Made by a program: the position numbers and the translations under genes
DNA from: Berberis thunbergii
Lineage: Eukaryota; Streptophyta; Magnoliopsida; Ranunculales; Berberidaceae
Length of the DNA stretch: 64,000 nt
Assembly (NCBI GenBank): GCA_003290165.1
Contig: QNQO01001832.1
Coordinates: 62,001 to 126,000, forward strand
Reading direction: 5' to 3'
Notes under the pieces: model-generated
What the model was told of the DNA's origin: nothing
Seen by the model: the letters and a program-made list of their open reading frames with translations, nothing else
The model's database searches: none
In this document: one piece after another, positions 22,020 to 33,437 of the stretch
How the letters are laid out: each line of letters begins with the position of its first letter
Numbering within the stretch: the stretch's first letter is position 1

Positions 22020-23662
22020 ATAACCAACAACAACAGTTTTTAATTTGTCAAAATTCTTGTCGCCTAAAATTCCAAGTAAATCAATTTTTTTTTGTTGGTT
22101 CCCTTCTCATTAATTACTTGCAAAATTCTAAGAAAAATACAATTAGTTTGGTTCGTAGGGGTTATCGTCCTACTCATCAAGTTAAAAGGATTCAAGCTCA
22201 AAATTTTAGAAACACTTTAGAAGATCAAATAAAATTAAGAATTGGTAGAAAAAAAGGGAAATAAGATTTGGAGAATAGAAAATGATTTTTAAAAAACAAA
22301 ATTTAAAATTTGGAGAATAAAATTTTGATTCAAAATTGAGGATAAAAATTACTAAACAAATTTACCAATTAAAAGAAAGGTTTCAAGGATTAGAGAATCC
22401 ACCGCTTAGCTTTGTAGAGATTAATTTAACACATTTTTGTAAATCAGTTTTTTGAATACATGCACAAATTCCTTTAAGTTTTAATTCAAAACTCATGCTC
22501 AAAAAAGAAAATTCTTTTTCAAAGATAAAATTTCACATACCTCTTTTGATGATAAAAGAAATTTCTTGACTATCATTAATCCACCCCTCTCTCGATGGCG
22601 ATTTTTCAGTGAATGATTATAATTTACAAAGAATTGAAGAACTACAAAAAAAAAAATATAATCCTTGTTTCCAAGTCTTTATCTTCATTTCGCATAATCT
22701 TTCATTGTCCATCTTTAGATTTGACAACTTTGATTCATTGGTTGAATTTAGGATTAATAGAAATTATACAAGTTTTATTATTTTTTTTGTTAAAAAAATC
22801 TCTACATCACTCAAGTGGGTTTCATCTCCTATCTTTGAGAGGATAAGTTTAGCCTACTATTGTCATTATGATTAAATAAGCTAAGAGTGGAACTAGAAAG
22901 GTAGATAAGGAAATAAATAAATTAAATTAAAAGATAACTAATGCATAAAAAGATTAACTTTTATTACATTCAAAACTAAAAACTTACATGTAATAAATTT
23001 GACTTGATTGAAAGCTCCTACGAAAGAAAGAAAACTAATATAAGTTATGCTAGAGAAAAGAGAATGATGTATGAAAAAATTAGATGTCTCTTTTCAAAAA
23101 GTTTGAGAGCCTATTTATAATGTTCTCCTCCAAAGCTAGAAATGGGATAAAACTCACAAATCCCTTGATTATATACTCCTATTCTCACAAATCCCTTGAT
23201 TATACTCCAAATCATATCATATAAAATCAATGGAGCCATAATTAGAAATAGATACATCAAGGGATTCCTAATTGGCAGTAGATATGGTGAGCAAAATCAA
23301 GGCAATGAAATATTCTTTGATTTGATTCTTAGAATATGCTTTGAGTTGATGTTTTATTTGTCTTTATGATTGCATGCTCTACATTTGAAGTTCTTACCTT
23401 GAAACTTGCCACATGTCTCCATGAACGTGCCCAAATACCTCAAATTTCGTATTTTTCATGATTTCATAATTTCTCCAATTGCTCCTGGTCATGCAAATTT
23501 ATGGTAGAATTATCTCGAATTTTGCACATTTCTCAATTTCCTACAAAAATTATAACAATAATCAAATTCGAGACCAATAGAGACATGTAATTAATTTTAA
23601 GCACAATCAGAGACTAATAAATAGCTAAATGACGCGTAAAAATAATTGTTTTGAGTGTTTAT
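22020..23662 (-). repeat. LTR-like dispersed repeat F1 (minus orientation)
   Basis: Read on the minus strand it starts TGATAAACACTCAAAACAAT (23662), carries a TATA box 'cattataaatagg' near 23115, and continues into a block also present at 47011-47765. Its first half matches 25527-26312 in the opposite orientation. The start resembles the LTR at 63100 (TGATAAGCACCCAAAACATC). A 28-bp piece ('cacaaatcccttgattata') is tandemly duplicated near 23154-23205. It is probably an LTR of an Athila-related family; the 3' end was not fixed. Confidence 0.7.
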
Positions 23663-25430
23663 CAGCGAGATAAGGCAGAAAGAAGTAGTTCAAGCAGCCC
23701 TTGTGGTCCGGTAGGTATTGATTGTGTTATCCTATTCATTTCTTGATTCCGTGCATAAATCATATGGTTGCTTTTCGTTCCCGTCTACTTTCAACTTACT
23801 ATGAATTGAAATGAAAAGCAAAGATGAAAGCACTACTTGGAAAAAAGTGAGTCGAAAAACAAGAAAAGTTTTTGTACGAGAAATAAGTATAAAAAAGGCT
23901 TTCTTAAAATACAAACAAAAAAATGTTGACTTCAGGCGAGTGAGTGCAGGTGAGTTTGGACGATCGACTAGGCACCACAAAGCAAACATATTGGGGCACG
24001 AGTCTTCTGATCATCCTTTGGGTTCAATGAAGCTAGAACCAATTGATGATTGGGGTTGAAACTTCAGAATTAGGGTATCGAAGTTCTGTTCAAAAACCTC
24101 GTACGAGAACTTGTAAGAAAGATGAGTTGTTGTCTTCAAGTTTGTCTTTTTCAACGAAATAAATAGAATTGAAACACACCTTAATACACCATAGAGATAC
24201 GCAATCTGGTTTAATTAAGATTCAAAAAATGCCCCGCATCGAAGATTGGCAGCATATACAGAGCTAGTGGTACGAAGTTCACTTCGAGGGCTTCTGACTC
24301 CTTTCTCGATTCTCGGCCAACTTCCGTGTCTTCTCTCTCTCCCTCTCTTCTCCGGCATAGAAGAAAGATTTGCATCGCCTACTAGCTGAAAGCACAAATG
24401 GAATGGTTTAGTTTCAGTAGTTTATTCACTCGCATACTTGTTGAAAGCGTCCGTTGATCATCTAACTACTTGTTGAAAGTGTCTATTGATCCTTTGATCC
24501 GACGTAGAAGATAGATTCACATTGCCTACTTGCTTAAAGCATATGTTGATCCTTTGACTTAGGTAATCCAATTTCTTTATGCTAGGTTTCTCGACTCGGC
24601 TAACGAGAACTTATTTTATTTAATCAACAAAAACAATTCTTTCTCTTGCGGATCTTCCATAGATTAATTGTTAGAGAACTTGACCTTCAAATAGTTTATG
24701 TAGAAAGTCTGAAAGTTGACGATGTTGATTCTACATTCAAGGCAAATCGAGGGCCTAGGCATAAACGTGAAATAGGGGACGTTACCGAACTTTGATTAGT
24801 GCCTTCCTCTCGACATCGCAAAACGGCCAAACATCATCCCATAAGCGAATCAACCTACCATTGCCCAACAAAAGTCTAGCCCAAGTTTTGCCTTTCTCTA
24901 TTTCACAGATAGACAAACTCAGAGCTTGCCTGACATCTCTATTTGACCGATCCCTTTCTAGTGCTTAGGTTGGTTGAAGTACGAGAGATTCCCTGGGAAG
25001 TATTTACCGATCCCTTGTCCAACAATGATTACGAAAGTACGAGAGACTCCCCAGGAAGAATTCCAAAAAAGGAATGAGTGTTCTGCCCTAGCGAAGACAC
25101 ATGAGAGAGATTCATCAATGCAATCCTCGGACATATATGAAATGGAATAGAGATGGACCAAGCTACTTATGAATGTAACCACAATTAACATCTCTATGGT
25201 TGGGCTATCAAAACAAACAACAACTAGACATCCAACAATGCTAGCAAAGCCGACTGAGAAGCTGGTAGCAACTATCCTGAGTTGAACAACTACTTTCTGC
25301 TAAGAGTTGTTAGTACTACCAGACAAGCAAGGTCTGGAAGCTAACTCACTTAGTGAGCTAGCGAGGACTAGATAGAATGCCTTATTCAGCTAGGTCAGAA
25401 ATCCATAATAGAGTCTGACCACAACGACCA
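23663..25430. other. unassigned sequence between inverted F repeats
   Basis: No domain recognised in either strand. The open stretch at 23811-24059 is basic and featureless. It is less AT-rich than its neighbours. Confidence 0.4.
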
Positions 25431-25439
25431 AATTTATTA

Positions 25440-25526
25440 TCTTCATAGAATTAGTATGGTAAGTCGGTACATGCATGATCCATGCAAAGGACACTGACAA
25501 GCAGTGAAATGGATTCTACAATACAT
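25440..25526 (+). pseudogene. Ty1/copia reverse transcriptase end, left half of a split copia element
   Basis: Reads VSRYMHDPCKGH, a stop, QAVKWILQYI. This is the conserved 'VSRYM.(N/D)P(G)K.HW.AVKWILRYL' block at the RT/RNase H boundary of plant copia elements, with one TGG to TGA nonsense change. The coding sequence is cut by repeat F2 and resumes at about 48003 with FEKDVSNGQ and YVDSNYAGDQDKRRST. Confidence 0.8.
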
Positions 25527-26312
25527 CTAATATGCACCTATAACATTGATTTTTACGCCCCATTTACCTCTTTATTAGCTTTTAATTGTGCTTAAATTTA
25601 ATTAAATGTCTCCATTTGTCTCAAATTTGATTATTGTCATAATTTTTGTTGGAAATCGAGAAATGTGCAAAATTCGATACAATTCTACGATAAATTTGCA
25701 TGACCAGGAGCAATTGGAGAAATTATGAAATAAATTAAATGTACAAAATTTGAGGCAATTGGGCACGTTCGTGGCACATGTGGATCAGGAGTTTCATTTC
25801 AAGGTCAATATTTGATGGAGACATGTGGCAAGTTTCAAGATAAAAACTTCAATTCTGTTGCATGCAATCATAAACAAAATAAAGCATCAACCCAAGACAT
25901 ATTCCAAAGATCAAATCAAAGAATATTCCATTACCTTAAGTGTTGCCTCGTGTATCTACCTCCATTTAGGACTATCTTGATGTGTCTATCCCTAATTATG
26001 ACTCTCATTATTTTATATGATATGATTTGGAATATAATCAAGAGATTTATAAGATTTTTCCCATTTCTAACTTGGAGGAAAACACTATAAATAGGCACTC
26101 AAACTCTTGGAAAAGGGGAGATCAAAAAAGAGATCCAAGACATCAAAAGAGATCCAACACATCTAGATTTATTTTATACATGTAGCTTAAATAGTTTTAT
26201 TTCTTTCATTGGAGCTTCGTTCAAGTCACATGTAAGTTTTTTAATTTTGAATTTAATAAAAGTTAAATTTTTTTATGCATTAGTTATCTTTTAAATTAAT
26301 TAGTTAACTTCT
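25527..26312 (+). repeat. LTR-like repeat F2, left part
   Basis: Matches the first half of F1 in opposite orientation ('tttgcatgaccaggagcaat', 'ttggagaaattatgaaa'). TATA box CTATAAATAGG at 26084-26094. It ends at the 5' LTR of element C. Its continuation is 47011-47765, beyond C, so F2 was the target of C. Confidence 0.8.
26308..26312 (+). other. left target-site duplication of element C
   Basis: CTTCT immediately precedes the LTR start TGATAATC. CTTCC follows the right LTR at 47006-47010, so four of five bases match. Confidence 0.8.
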
Positions 26313-27577
26313 TGATAATCACATAATTATTACATAAGATACCTCCTAATTTATATTTGTTAGTGTTTCAAATAGTGTATTTTAGTTTAATTATTTTATT
26401 TTTGTATTTTTGTAGGATTTGGAGTTTAAATGAAAAAAGTGCATTAGTGTGGCGAATTTGGAAATTCATAGACAAATTGACGAAGTGGAGCGGGAGACAC
26501 TCAAGTCAATGATTAATAAAGAGAACCAAAGAAAAAAATAAAAGAAATTAGTTTTGAATTTTGGTGGAACAAAGGAGCAATATGGATGAACATAGCCAAA
26601 CCCACCTTTCCTGTTATTTAAACAAAATCTAAAAAAGGGGTGGGACCTCTTTGTTTCCTTTTGTTTTTTATTTGGTTTCCAATTATATTGGGTTTCCAAT
26701 TGTATTTGGTTTCTAATTGGGTTTCCAATAAAGAGTTGTTTCTTTCTACCATAAATACAACAACACGTAGGAAAGCAGGGGAATGCATCAACAGTTGAGT
26801 ACGCATTGCTAATCCATCACGCATTATCATGAAGCTCCACACCGCTATTGTTGTCATCACCTTCACCATGTGTCACTAAACTCTACACAAGGCAAATAGA
26901 TGAACTCCTAGATGTAACACACTTAATTTGTATTTGATTCATTTTTTGCTTTCACGATGAATAATGGTATTTATGATTTACACTTTTATTAAATATAGGA
27001 GTTTAGGTTATTTTAGTGACAAAGATTGCATCAAATTCTTCATTGATTATTATTCCGGTGGTTGTCTTTTTCTTCTCCATGTAAGTCTAGTCATGCTTTT
27101 CTTATGTGTGAAATTTTAAAGATCAATAATTCCGGTAGGTAGTTATATGTGATTGTCTTTTATTACGTTACTGTCTCCGGATATATCGTAAATTTAGGAT
27201 ATCATATATGACCAATCTTTGTGCTTTTTAGAAAAAGTGAAATCTAAAATCCATTTACATTAGAATATATTGGTGTATTAAAGACTATTTTTCCAATTAT
27301 GCTGTTTGGGATGTGAAACACGTAATTAAGTTATCATAGCGAATCAATACTAGTTGGCGCGTGAAATCTAGGAGGAATTCTTGGAACCTTGTGATTTTTC
27401 TAAACTTGATTTTATTAAACTAAATTCAATTTCATATTTTAAAATTGCTAGAATTTCTTAAATTTAGTTTTGCTTAGTTCTTCTTCCTTGACCTTGTTTT
27501 GTAGATTGTTTTTCCTTCTGGGATCGACACCTCAATCTTTATTGCAATTGACCGCGTGTATTGTTTGGGCGTAATCA
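26313..27577 (+). repeat. 5' LTR of element C
   Basis: 1265 bp, TGATAATCACATAATTATTA to GCGTAATCA. TATA-like 'ccataaatacaac' near 26750. Same family as the LTRs of A. Confidence 0.9.
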
Positions 27578-27582
27578 AATTT

Positions 27583-27600
27583 TGGCGCCATTGCCGGGGA
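27583..27600 (+). promoter_or_regulatory. primer-binding site (tRNA-Asp), element C
   Basis: TGGCGCCATTGCCGGGGA, one mismatch to the reverse complement of the plant tRNA-Asp 3' end, five bases after the LTR. Confidence 0.9.
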
Positions 27601-27847
27601 CAAACGTCATTCTACAAGGGAGGTTTCGGGTATTATCTTTCTTGCTCATTGTTTTATTTTATTTTATTTTTAGGTTTTAGGTCCAGTTTATTTTTTAATT
27701 TTATTTCTTAAAAATAGTTGCAAAAAACAAAAAAGGACATTAGGGGAGTGTGAGTTGGAATAGAGACCACTTAGGGAGATTAATTAGGGTCCCAAATTTA
27801 GAACACCAACAAATTCACATTGAGACCAAATTAAGACGGACTCGGAA

Positions 27848-28039
27848 ATGGTTTGTGGATGGTTTAAAGGTAATTTCAAAATTCCGTGGCATTTGGAGAA
27901 TATTTTAAAAGAAATCAAGCAGCTGGAGGCGCAATTGACGGTCAATTGCTCTCATATTTATAGAGAGGCCAATGCGGTGGCGGACGCATTAGCAACTAGA
28001 GCTCAACGAGAACATAAGACGGTTTTTTCCTGCTCATGA
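27848..28039 (+). pseudogene. LINE RNase H-like C-terminal fragment
   Basis: Reads SEMVCGWFKGNFKIPWHLEN (from 27840), then HIYREANAVADALATRAQ. The 'H.(Y/F)REAN..AD.LA..A' block is the conserved C-terminal motif of the RNase H domain of plant L1-type elements, with the catalytic Asp of 'VADALA'. After a one-base shift the words LPRRVAGLL near 28040 fit the usual LINE protein end. The upstream endonuclease and RT are absent. Confidence 0.8.
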
Positions 28040-28439
28040 TCTTCCTAGGCGAGTGGCAGGTCTACTATAGCTTGACCGTAGTCATACGGCTTACATACGC
28101 AATGGGGAAGACTAGGCCTCACCTTATTGGGCAAAGGAGACGTCAGGATCAGACGGATTGCAGGGCACGCTGCTGGGTTACAGAAGAACCCCTGTTTCTA
28201 TTTGGTTGTGCAGTACGCGGTCGCTGCGGACTCGTATGGGAGGTTTCTGTTTCCTGCGATATACGCTGTGGCTTGTATTGCAGGCCTTTCGGTTTCAATC
28301 CTGGCAGTGTTATGTGCGGATATTGCAGATGCGCTAGGTGGCATGCCGAGGCTTGGCATGCTGGGTGCTGTCTAGTGTCGATATGCGCCATGGATGTTGC
28401 TGTGAAATTGCGACTCAGACCATGTTTAGGCAGAGCACT

Positions 28440-28695
28440 CTGTTTCAAAACAGAGCTGCTCTGTTCTGCCCAGTGTTGTTGTCGCTGTTGCTGTTGCGTT
28501 GCGGATGGTGTCGCTGTTACTGATGTTGCTGCTGTTGCGTGGAGTTGCTGCTGCTGCTGTTATGTGGAGCTGCTACTGCTGCTGCGTTTCCCTGATGCTG
28601 TTGAGCGGAGTTGTTGCTGCTGTTGCGTGGCTGCTGCCGCTGATTTGCTGTCGGTGCTGTTGCGCGGAGTTGCTTGCTGCAACTGATTTGCTGCT
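28440..28695 (+). repeat. CTG/GTTG-rich repeat tract in LINE 3' region
   Basis: Imperfect (CTG)n and (GTTGCTG)n runs such as 'gttgctgctgctgctgtt'. Composition is far more GC-rich than the surroundings. Confidence 0.7.
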
Positions 28696-29043
28696 GCTAT
28701 ACTGATCGTTAAACTGTCGCAGCGTTGGTTGGAGCTTTTGTTTTGGCCTATCCGGGGTTTGCTCGGGTCGCAGAACCGCGCGTGTGTTGCGTGTTCAATG
28801 AATGAGATCCTGCTGGATTTGTTCGGGTTGCTAGACACAGATAGTGAGCTGAATTCAGTTATCTGATTCTAGTTTTGTTTTGTTTTGTTTTTCTTCTTTG
28901 ATCCTAGCTTTTGCTTTGGTTTTATACGGGCAATGTCGTAATGTACTCCCGTAGTTTTTTGTAACTCATCTTTTTGATAAGTAATCAAGGTCTGGCATTC
29001 CATAGTTGCCCCTCCCCACTGGAGGTTAATTTAAAAAAAAAAA

Positions 29044-30077
29044 CTGGAGTCTACCAACTTAAGGAAGAGGACAACCTTAGAGCCCAATTGGATAGAGTGA
29101 CTAGGGAGTTAGACGCACTTAAGGCCAAGGATGGTAGGCCCACACATACTGTTGCCAGAGTTGAGCTACAGGATGCATGTTTTATATGCTGGGGAGTTGA
29201 ACACTTAGCACATGATTGCTCGACCTTGACTGAGATGAGAGAGGTTTATGAGGAACAATGTAATGCCTTAGGGATGTACAAGAAGCCTTACTCACCATTC
29301 TCTAACACTTACAATTTTGGTTGGAGAGATCACCCTATCTTAGGCTGGAGGTCCAAAACAGACCAACCTACACACTCACAGGCACAACCACCTAGGTCAT
29401 ACCCTTCACCTCCATATAGTGCGCAATCTAACAGAAGTTCTTTATCAGACACATTACATGCAATTATAGAGGCACAAGGTAAAACTAATCAAAATTTTGA
29501 GGTTGCATTAACACAGTTGACAAAAGAGAACAAGGAGATCGAAAGCCAGATAACCAAGCTGACAAGTTCATTAACAGTACAAGAGCGAGGCCAATTTTCG
29601 TCATGGCCTCAAGCAAATCTGAAGGGCCAACTTATGGCACAAACCTCTGCTTCAAACTCTCAGAATATCAAAGAGGTTAATGCCATCACTACTTGGAGTC
29701 GTAAGATTTTAGATGGATCAAGCTCGTCCAAAACTATAGGCTCCTCCCCAAGTGCAAAGGAGAGCATCCCTAAGGATGAGCCCAACAAGAACATTCCAGT
29801 TCCAGTTCCTTTTCCTCAAGCATTACGACCTACTAAAAAATTGGAAATGCATGGTGAGATTCTAGAACACTTGAAACATGTTAAAATTAACTTACCTTTG
29901 CTACATGTGATTAAACATGTACCAACTTATGCGAGGGTCCTCAAGGATCTATGCACTATCAAGAGGAAGCATCATGTCAAGAAGACTGCCTTCTTGACAG
30001 AACAAGTAAGTGCGGTGATTGAGCAAAAGGCACCACCCAAGTACAAAGATCTAGGGTGTCCTACAGTCACCTGCTAG
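29044..30077 (+). pseudogene. gag C-terminal part of element C
   Basis: Open for about 345 codons after the LINE. It contains LREQ-type helix words (EEDNLRAQLDRVTRELDALK), the zinc knuckle CFICWGVEHLAHDC (CX2CX4HX4C), a proline/serine-rich region (SQAQPPRSYPSPPYSAQS) and a coiled-coil-like TKENKEIESQITKLTSSL. It ends at a TAG where element A has CAA. The N-terminal capsid region was lost when the LINE inserted, and an apparent upstream ATG (28974) belongs to the LINE tail. Confidence 0.85.
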
Positions 30078-30087
30078 ATTAGGACTC

Positions 30088-30519
30088 GTGTTCAGTCAAG
30101 CCTTGTTGGATTTAAGAGCAAGAGGAGCAAGTGTAAATTTGATGCCATATTCTATTTACTTGCGACTGGGTCTAGGAGAGATTAAACCCACATCTGTGGT
30201 ACTACAATTGGCCAATAGATCGATTAAGAAGCCAAGAGGAATAGTCGAGAATGTCTTGCTGCAGATTGATAAGTTTTACTATCCCGTCGATTTTCTTATT
30301 TTAGATACTCATTCTGCGATTAATATGGAGTCTACAGTTCCGATTATTTTAGGTAGACATTTTCTTGCCACAGCTAACGCTCTTATCAATTGTAGGAACG
30401 ATCTAATGAAGCTACCTTTTGGGAACATGACTCTGGAGGTCAACATATTCAATATTAGCAAGAAACCACGTGATGATGATGAGTGTCATCATGCCTACAT
30501 GATAGACACGCTGATATAA
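30088..30519 (+). pseudogene. aspartic protease of element C, active site altered
   Basis: Same retropepsin block as element A (VNLMPYSIYLRLGLGEIKPT, later VPIILGRHFLATANAL), but the catalytic loop reads LLDLRARGASVNL. A 9-bp in-frame insertion and a G-to-R change separate Asp from the Gly-Ala of DLGA. It is out of frame with gag by a shift between 30077 and 30088 and ends at a TAA. Confidence 0.8.
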
Positions 30520-30714
30520 GAGGAGGCGCTCCTGAGCACAGATTCTGAAACCTTAGAGTACCTCCTTTCTATTTATGATTATGAGAGTTCACTTTATCCT
30601 GACAATGCTTTTGATATTTCTGTTGTTTTAGGGTTAAAGGATAAAGGATGACGACAATGGCAACCATGCTTTGAGAAGTTTCAAAAAGAAAGACAGAAAA
30701 CACAACCATCCACT

Positions 30715-31790
30715 GTGGAAACTCAGAAAGTTGACCTAGCTCCACTGCCTGAGGGACTTAAACATGCATTCCTCGGACTAGGTAATACCTTTCATATTAT
30801 TATTTCTTTTGTGCTTGATGCTTCACAAAAAGAAGAACTGATTAATATGTTACGTGAGCATAAATCTGCATTAGGTTGGACTATAGTTGACATCAAAGGT
30901 CTTGGCCCCTTAATATATTCCCATAGGATTCACTTAGAAGAAGAAGCTAAACCCCGTAGAAATCCTCAAAGATGACTTAACCCCACTATGAAAGAGGTGG
31001 TGAAAAAGGAAGTCTTAAAATTGTTAGATGCATGCATCATTTATCCCGTCTCTGATAGCAAGTGGGTTAGTCCAACTCAAGTAGTTCCCAAGAAATCTGG
31101 AATAACAGTGGTGACTAATGATGAGGGGGTGCTTGTTCCTACTAAGGTAGTGACAGGGTGGCACATGTGCATTGATTATAGGAAACTTAATTCTACCACC
31201 CACAATGATCACTTCCCACTTTCATTCATAGAACAAATCTTAGAGCGAGTAGCTGGTCATTCTTTCTATTTCTTTCTAGATGGGTGTTCAGGATATCATC
31301 AGATTGAGATTGCATTAGAGGATCAATATAAGACTACTTTCACATGTCCTTTTGGTACTTATGTTTTTCGGCGTATGCCATTTGGTTTGTGTAATACACC
31401 AGCTACTTTTTAGAGATGCATGATGAGTATTTTTAGTGACATGGTTGAAAAAAATATGGAAGTATTCATGGATGATTTGACTGTTTTTGGTGATTTGTTT
31501 GATTCATGTTTACTTCACTTGAAGGCTGTTTTAAGTAGATGTGAAGAGAAGGGTCTGGTGCTTAATTGGGAAAAATGACATTTCATGGTTCCCTATGGAA
31601 TAGTTCTGAGACACATAGTTTTTGATAAAGGAATCAAGGTGATAAAGCAAAAATTGAATTGATTTCTAAATTACCTACACCTAAAAGTGTCAAGGATGTG
31701 AGATAATTTCTAGGGCACGCGGGTTTTTATAGAAGGTTCATACAAAAAAACATTTCCATCTCTAGACCAATAAGTAGTCTCCTGGTCAAA
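30715..31790 (+). pseudogene. reverse transcriptase of element C
   Basis: Order: KEELINMLREHKSALGWTI (pre-RT helix), KWVSPTQVVPKKSG, HMCIDYRKLNSTTHNDHFPL (template-binding block), FFLDGCSGYHQIEIALEDQ, TTFTCPFGTYVFRRMPFGLC, then MEVFMDDLTVFGD with the catalytic FMDD (about 31459-31500). This is complete Ty3/gypsy RT colinearity. Stops at 30973-30975 (TGA for CGA), at 31411-31413 (TAG for CAG) and later frameshifts inactivate it. Many of the stops are C-to-T transitions, as expected of methylated, silenced DNA. Confidence 0.9.
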
Positions 31791-31796
31791 GACGCC

Positions 31797-32290
31797 GTGT
31801 TCCAATGGACACAAGAGTGTGAGGACGCCTTCCAAACACTCATTGATAGACTCACCTCTACCCCCATCATGCAAACACTGGATTGGAATTTACCATTTGA
31901 GATAATATGTGCTGCAAGTAACTATGTTGTAGGGGCAGTCTTGGGACAACGAAGGAAAGGGAAGCCCTTTGTTGTTTACTATGCTAGTCGAACACTTAAT
32001 GATGCTCAAATGAACTATTTGACTACTGAAAAAGAGTTGTTAGCCGTAGTTTTTGCTTAGATAAATTTCATGCTTATTTGATTGGTACACCTATCATTGT
32101 TTTTACTTACCATGCGGCTCTTAAGTTCTTTCTTTCTAAAAATGATGCTAAGGCAAGATTGATTAGGTGGATTTTACTTCTGCACGAATTTGATCTAACT
32201 ATAAAGGATAAGAAGGGGGTCGAGAATGTTGTCGCAGATCACTTGTTTCGTTTGGAGTTCAATGACTCTGCTAATGTCCCACCCATCCGT
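31797..32290 (+). pseudogene. RNase H domain of element C
   Basis: FQWTQECEDAFQTLIDRLTS, then LDWNLPFEIICAASNYVVGA, VLGQ, YYASRTLNDAQMNYLTTEKE and LLAVVFA, a frameshift/stop at 32058-32060, then PIIVFTYHAALKFFL and NVVADHLFRLE. The first catalytic Asp (normally CDAS) is Ala (CAAS) in this copy, so the nuclease site is lost independently of the frameshift. Confidence 0.88.
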
Positions 32291-32479
32291 GATGACTTCC
32301 CTGATGAACACCTATTCGCCATCACTGAAGTACCATGGTATGCGCACATTGTTAATTACTTGGTTTCCAGCGAAGTTCCATCATCATGGAGTGTTCAAGA
32401 TAAGCTCAAATTTTTTGTCGAGGCAAGAAATTTTTATTGGGATGATCCTTATCTATATAAGTATTGCCCTAACTAAATC

Positions 32480-33071
32480 ATGAGGCGTTGTATCCCTGAA
32501 GATGAGATTGAAAGTGTCCTACATTTTTGTCATAGTGCAGCTTGTGGAGGCCATTTTTCTATGAAAAAGACTGCTGCAAAATTTTTACAGTCGAGATTAT
32601 ATTGGCCTACATTGTTTAAGGACACTAACAATTATTGTCGTTCTTGTGATAGATGCCAGAAGTTAGGTGCACTGTCCTGGAGACACATGATGCCCCTTAA
32701 CCCCATCCTAGTCATTAAGATATTTGATTGTTGGGTGATTGATTTTATGAGACATTTTCCACATTCTTTTGGTTATTTGTATATTTTGCTTGCAGTGGAC
32801 TGTGTCCAAATGGGTAGAGGCTGTGGCATGCCGGAACAATGGAAACAACATAGTTGTCAGGCTTATCAAAGAACACATTTTATCCCGTTTCGGTACACCA
32901 TGAACCATTATTAGTGATCAGGGGACTCATTTCTGTAATCGCTCTTTTGAAGCTTTGATGCGTAGGTATGGAGTTCATCATAAGGTCGCCATAGCCTATC
33001 ATCTGCAGACAAATGGCCAAGCCGAGTTGGCAAACCGAGAAGTGAAACAAATCTTGGAAAAGATGGTGAAT
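32480..33071 (+). pseudogene. integrase N-terminal and core part of element C, interrupted by CACTA
   Basis: Begins after a CAA-to-TAA change (near 32474) with RRCIPEDEIESVLHFCHSAA, CGGHFSMKK and CRSCDRCQ, the HHCC zinc domain. The core follows: FDCWVIDFMRHFPHSFGYLY (first catalytic Asp region), a one-base shift near 32800, SRFGTP near 32885, ISDQGTHFCNRSFEALMRRY in the next frame, and YHLQTNGQAELANREVKQIL with the catalytic Glu region. The frame is cut at 33071 by the CACTA element and continues at 43081. Confidence 0.9.
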
Positions 33072-33100
33072 CACTACAAGAAAAATTGTGATTAATAGCG
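33072..33100 (+). repeat. left terminal inverted repeat of the CACTA element
   Basis: CACTACAAGAAAAATTGTG followed by ATTAATAGC, pairing imperfectly with the right end. Confidence 0.9.
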
Positions 33101-33400
33101 TTTAAAAACCGCTATGGAAGGCTACCATAGCGGTTTAGTAATCGCTATGACAGCCGGCGCTATAATAGACCCAGGGGATATTATAGCGGTTTTAAAACGT
33201 TATGGTAAGTTTGGCTTTTATAGCGTTTCAAAACCGCTATGGTAGCATCTTCCATAGCTTTTTAAAAACGCTATAGTAGACTCTAAAATCGCTATGGTAG
33301 CCTCTTCCATAGCATTTTAAAAACGCTATGGTAAACTCTAAAACCGCTATGGTAGACTCTACCATAGCGTTTTTAAGAAAGACTCCGATATGGTAAGTAT
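33100..33400. repeat. left subterminal repeats of the CACTA element
   Basis: About ten copies, in both orientations, of a 10-12-bp word close to AAACCGCTATGG or its complement CCATAGCGGTTT, several arranged as palindromes with TTTTAAAA centres. Arrays like this bind the TnpA-type protein in known CACTA elements; binding here is inferred. A poly-T run follows at 33411-33437. Confidence 0.85.
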
Positions 33401-33406
33401 ACATAG

Positions 33407-33437
<31 letters not shown>

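Larger units (their letters stand above)
27836..29043 (+). mobile_element. 5'-truncated LINE (L1-type) fragment with poly-A tail
   Basis: Starts inside an RNase H-like domain, runs through a 1-kb 3' region and ends in a poly-A run (about 29030-29043) preceded by 'ccccactggaggttaattt', a typical plant LINE 3' end. It replaces the 706 bp of gag that lies at 5644-6349 in element A, so integration was accompanied by target deletion. No target duplication was seen. Confidence 0.8.

Noticed and set aside
28036..28686. 216-codon ORF rich in Cys and Ala
   Set aside because: Produced by the CTG-rich tract in the LINE tail; no domain and no matching frame in the LINE protein.
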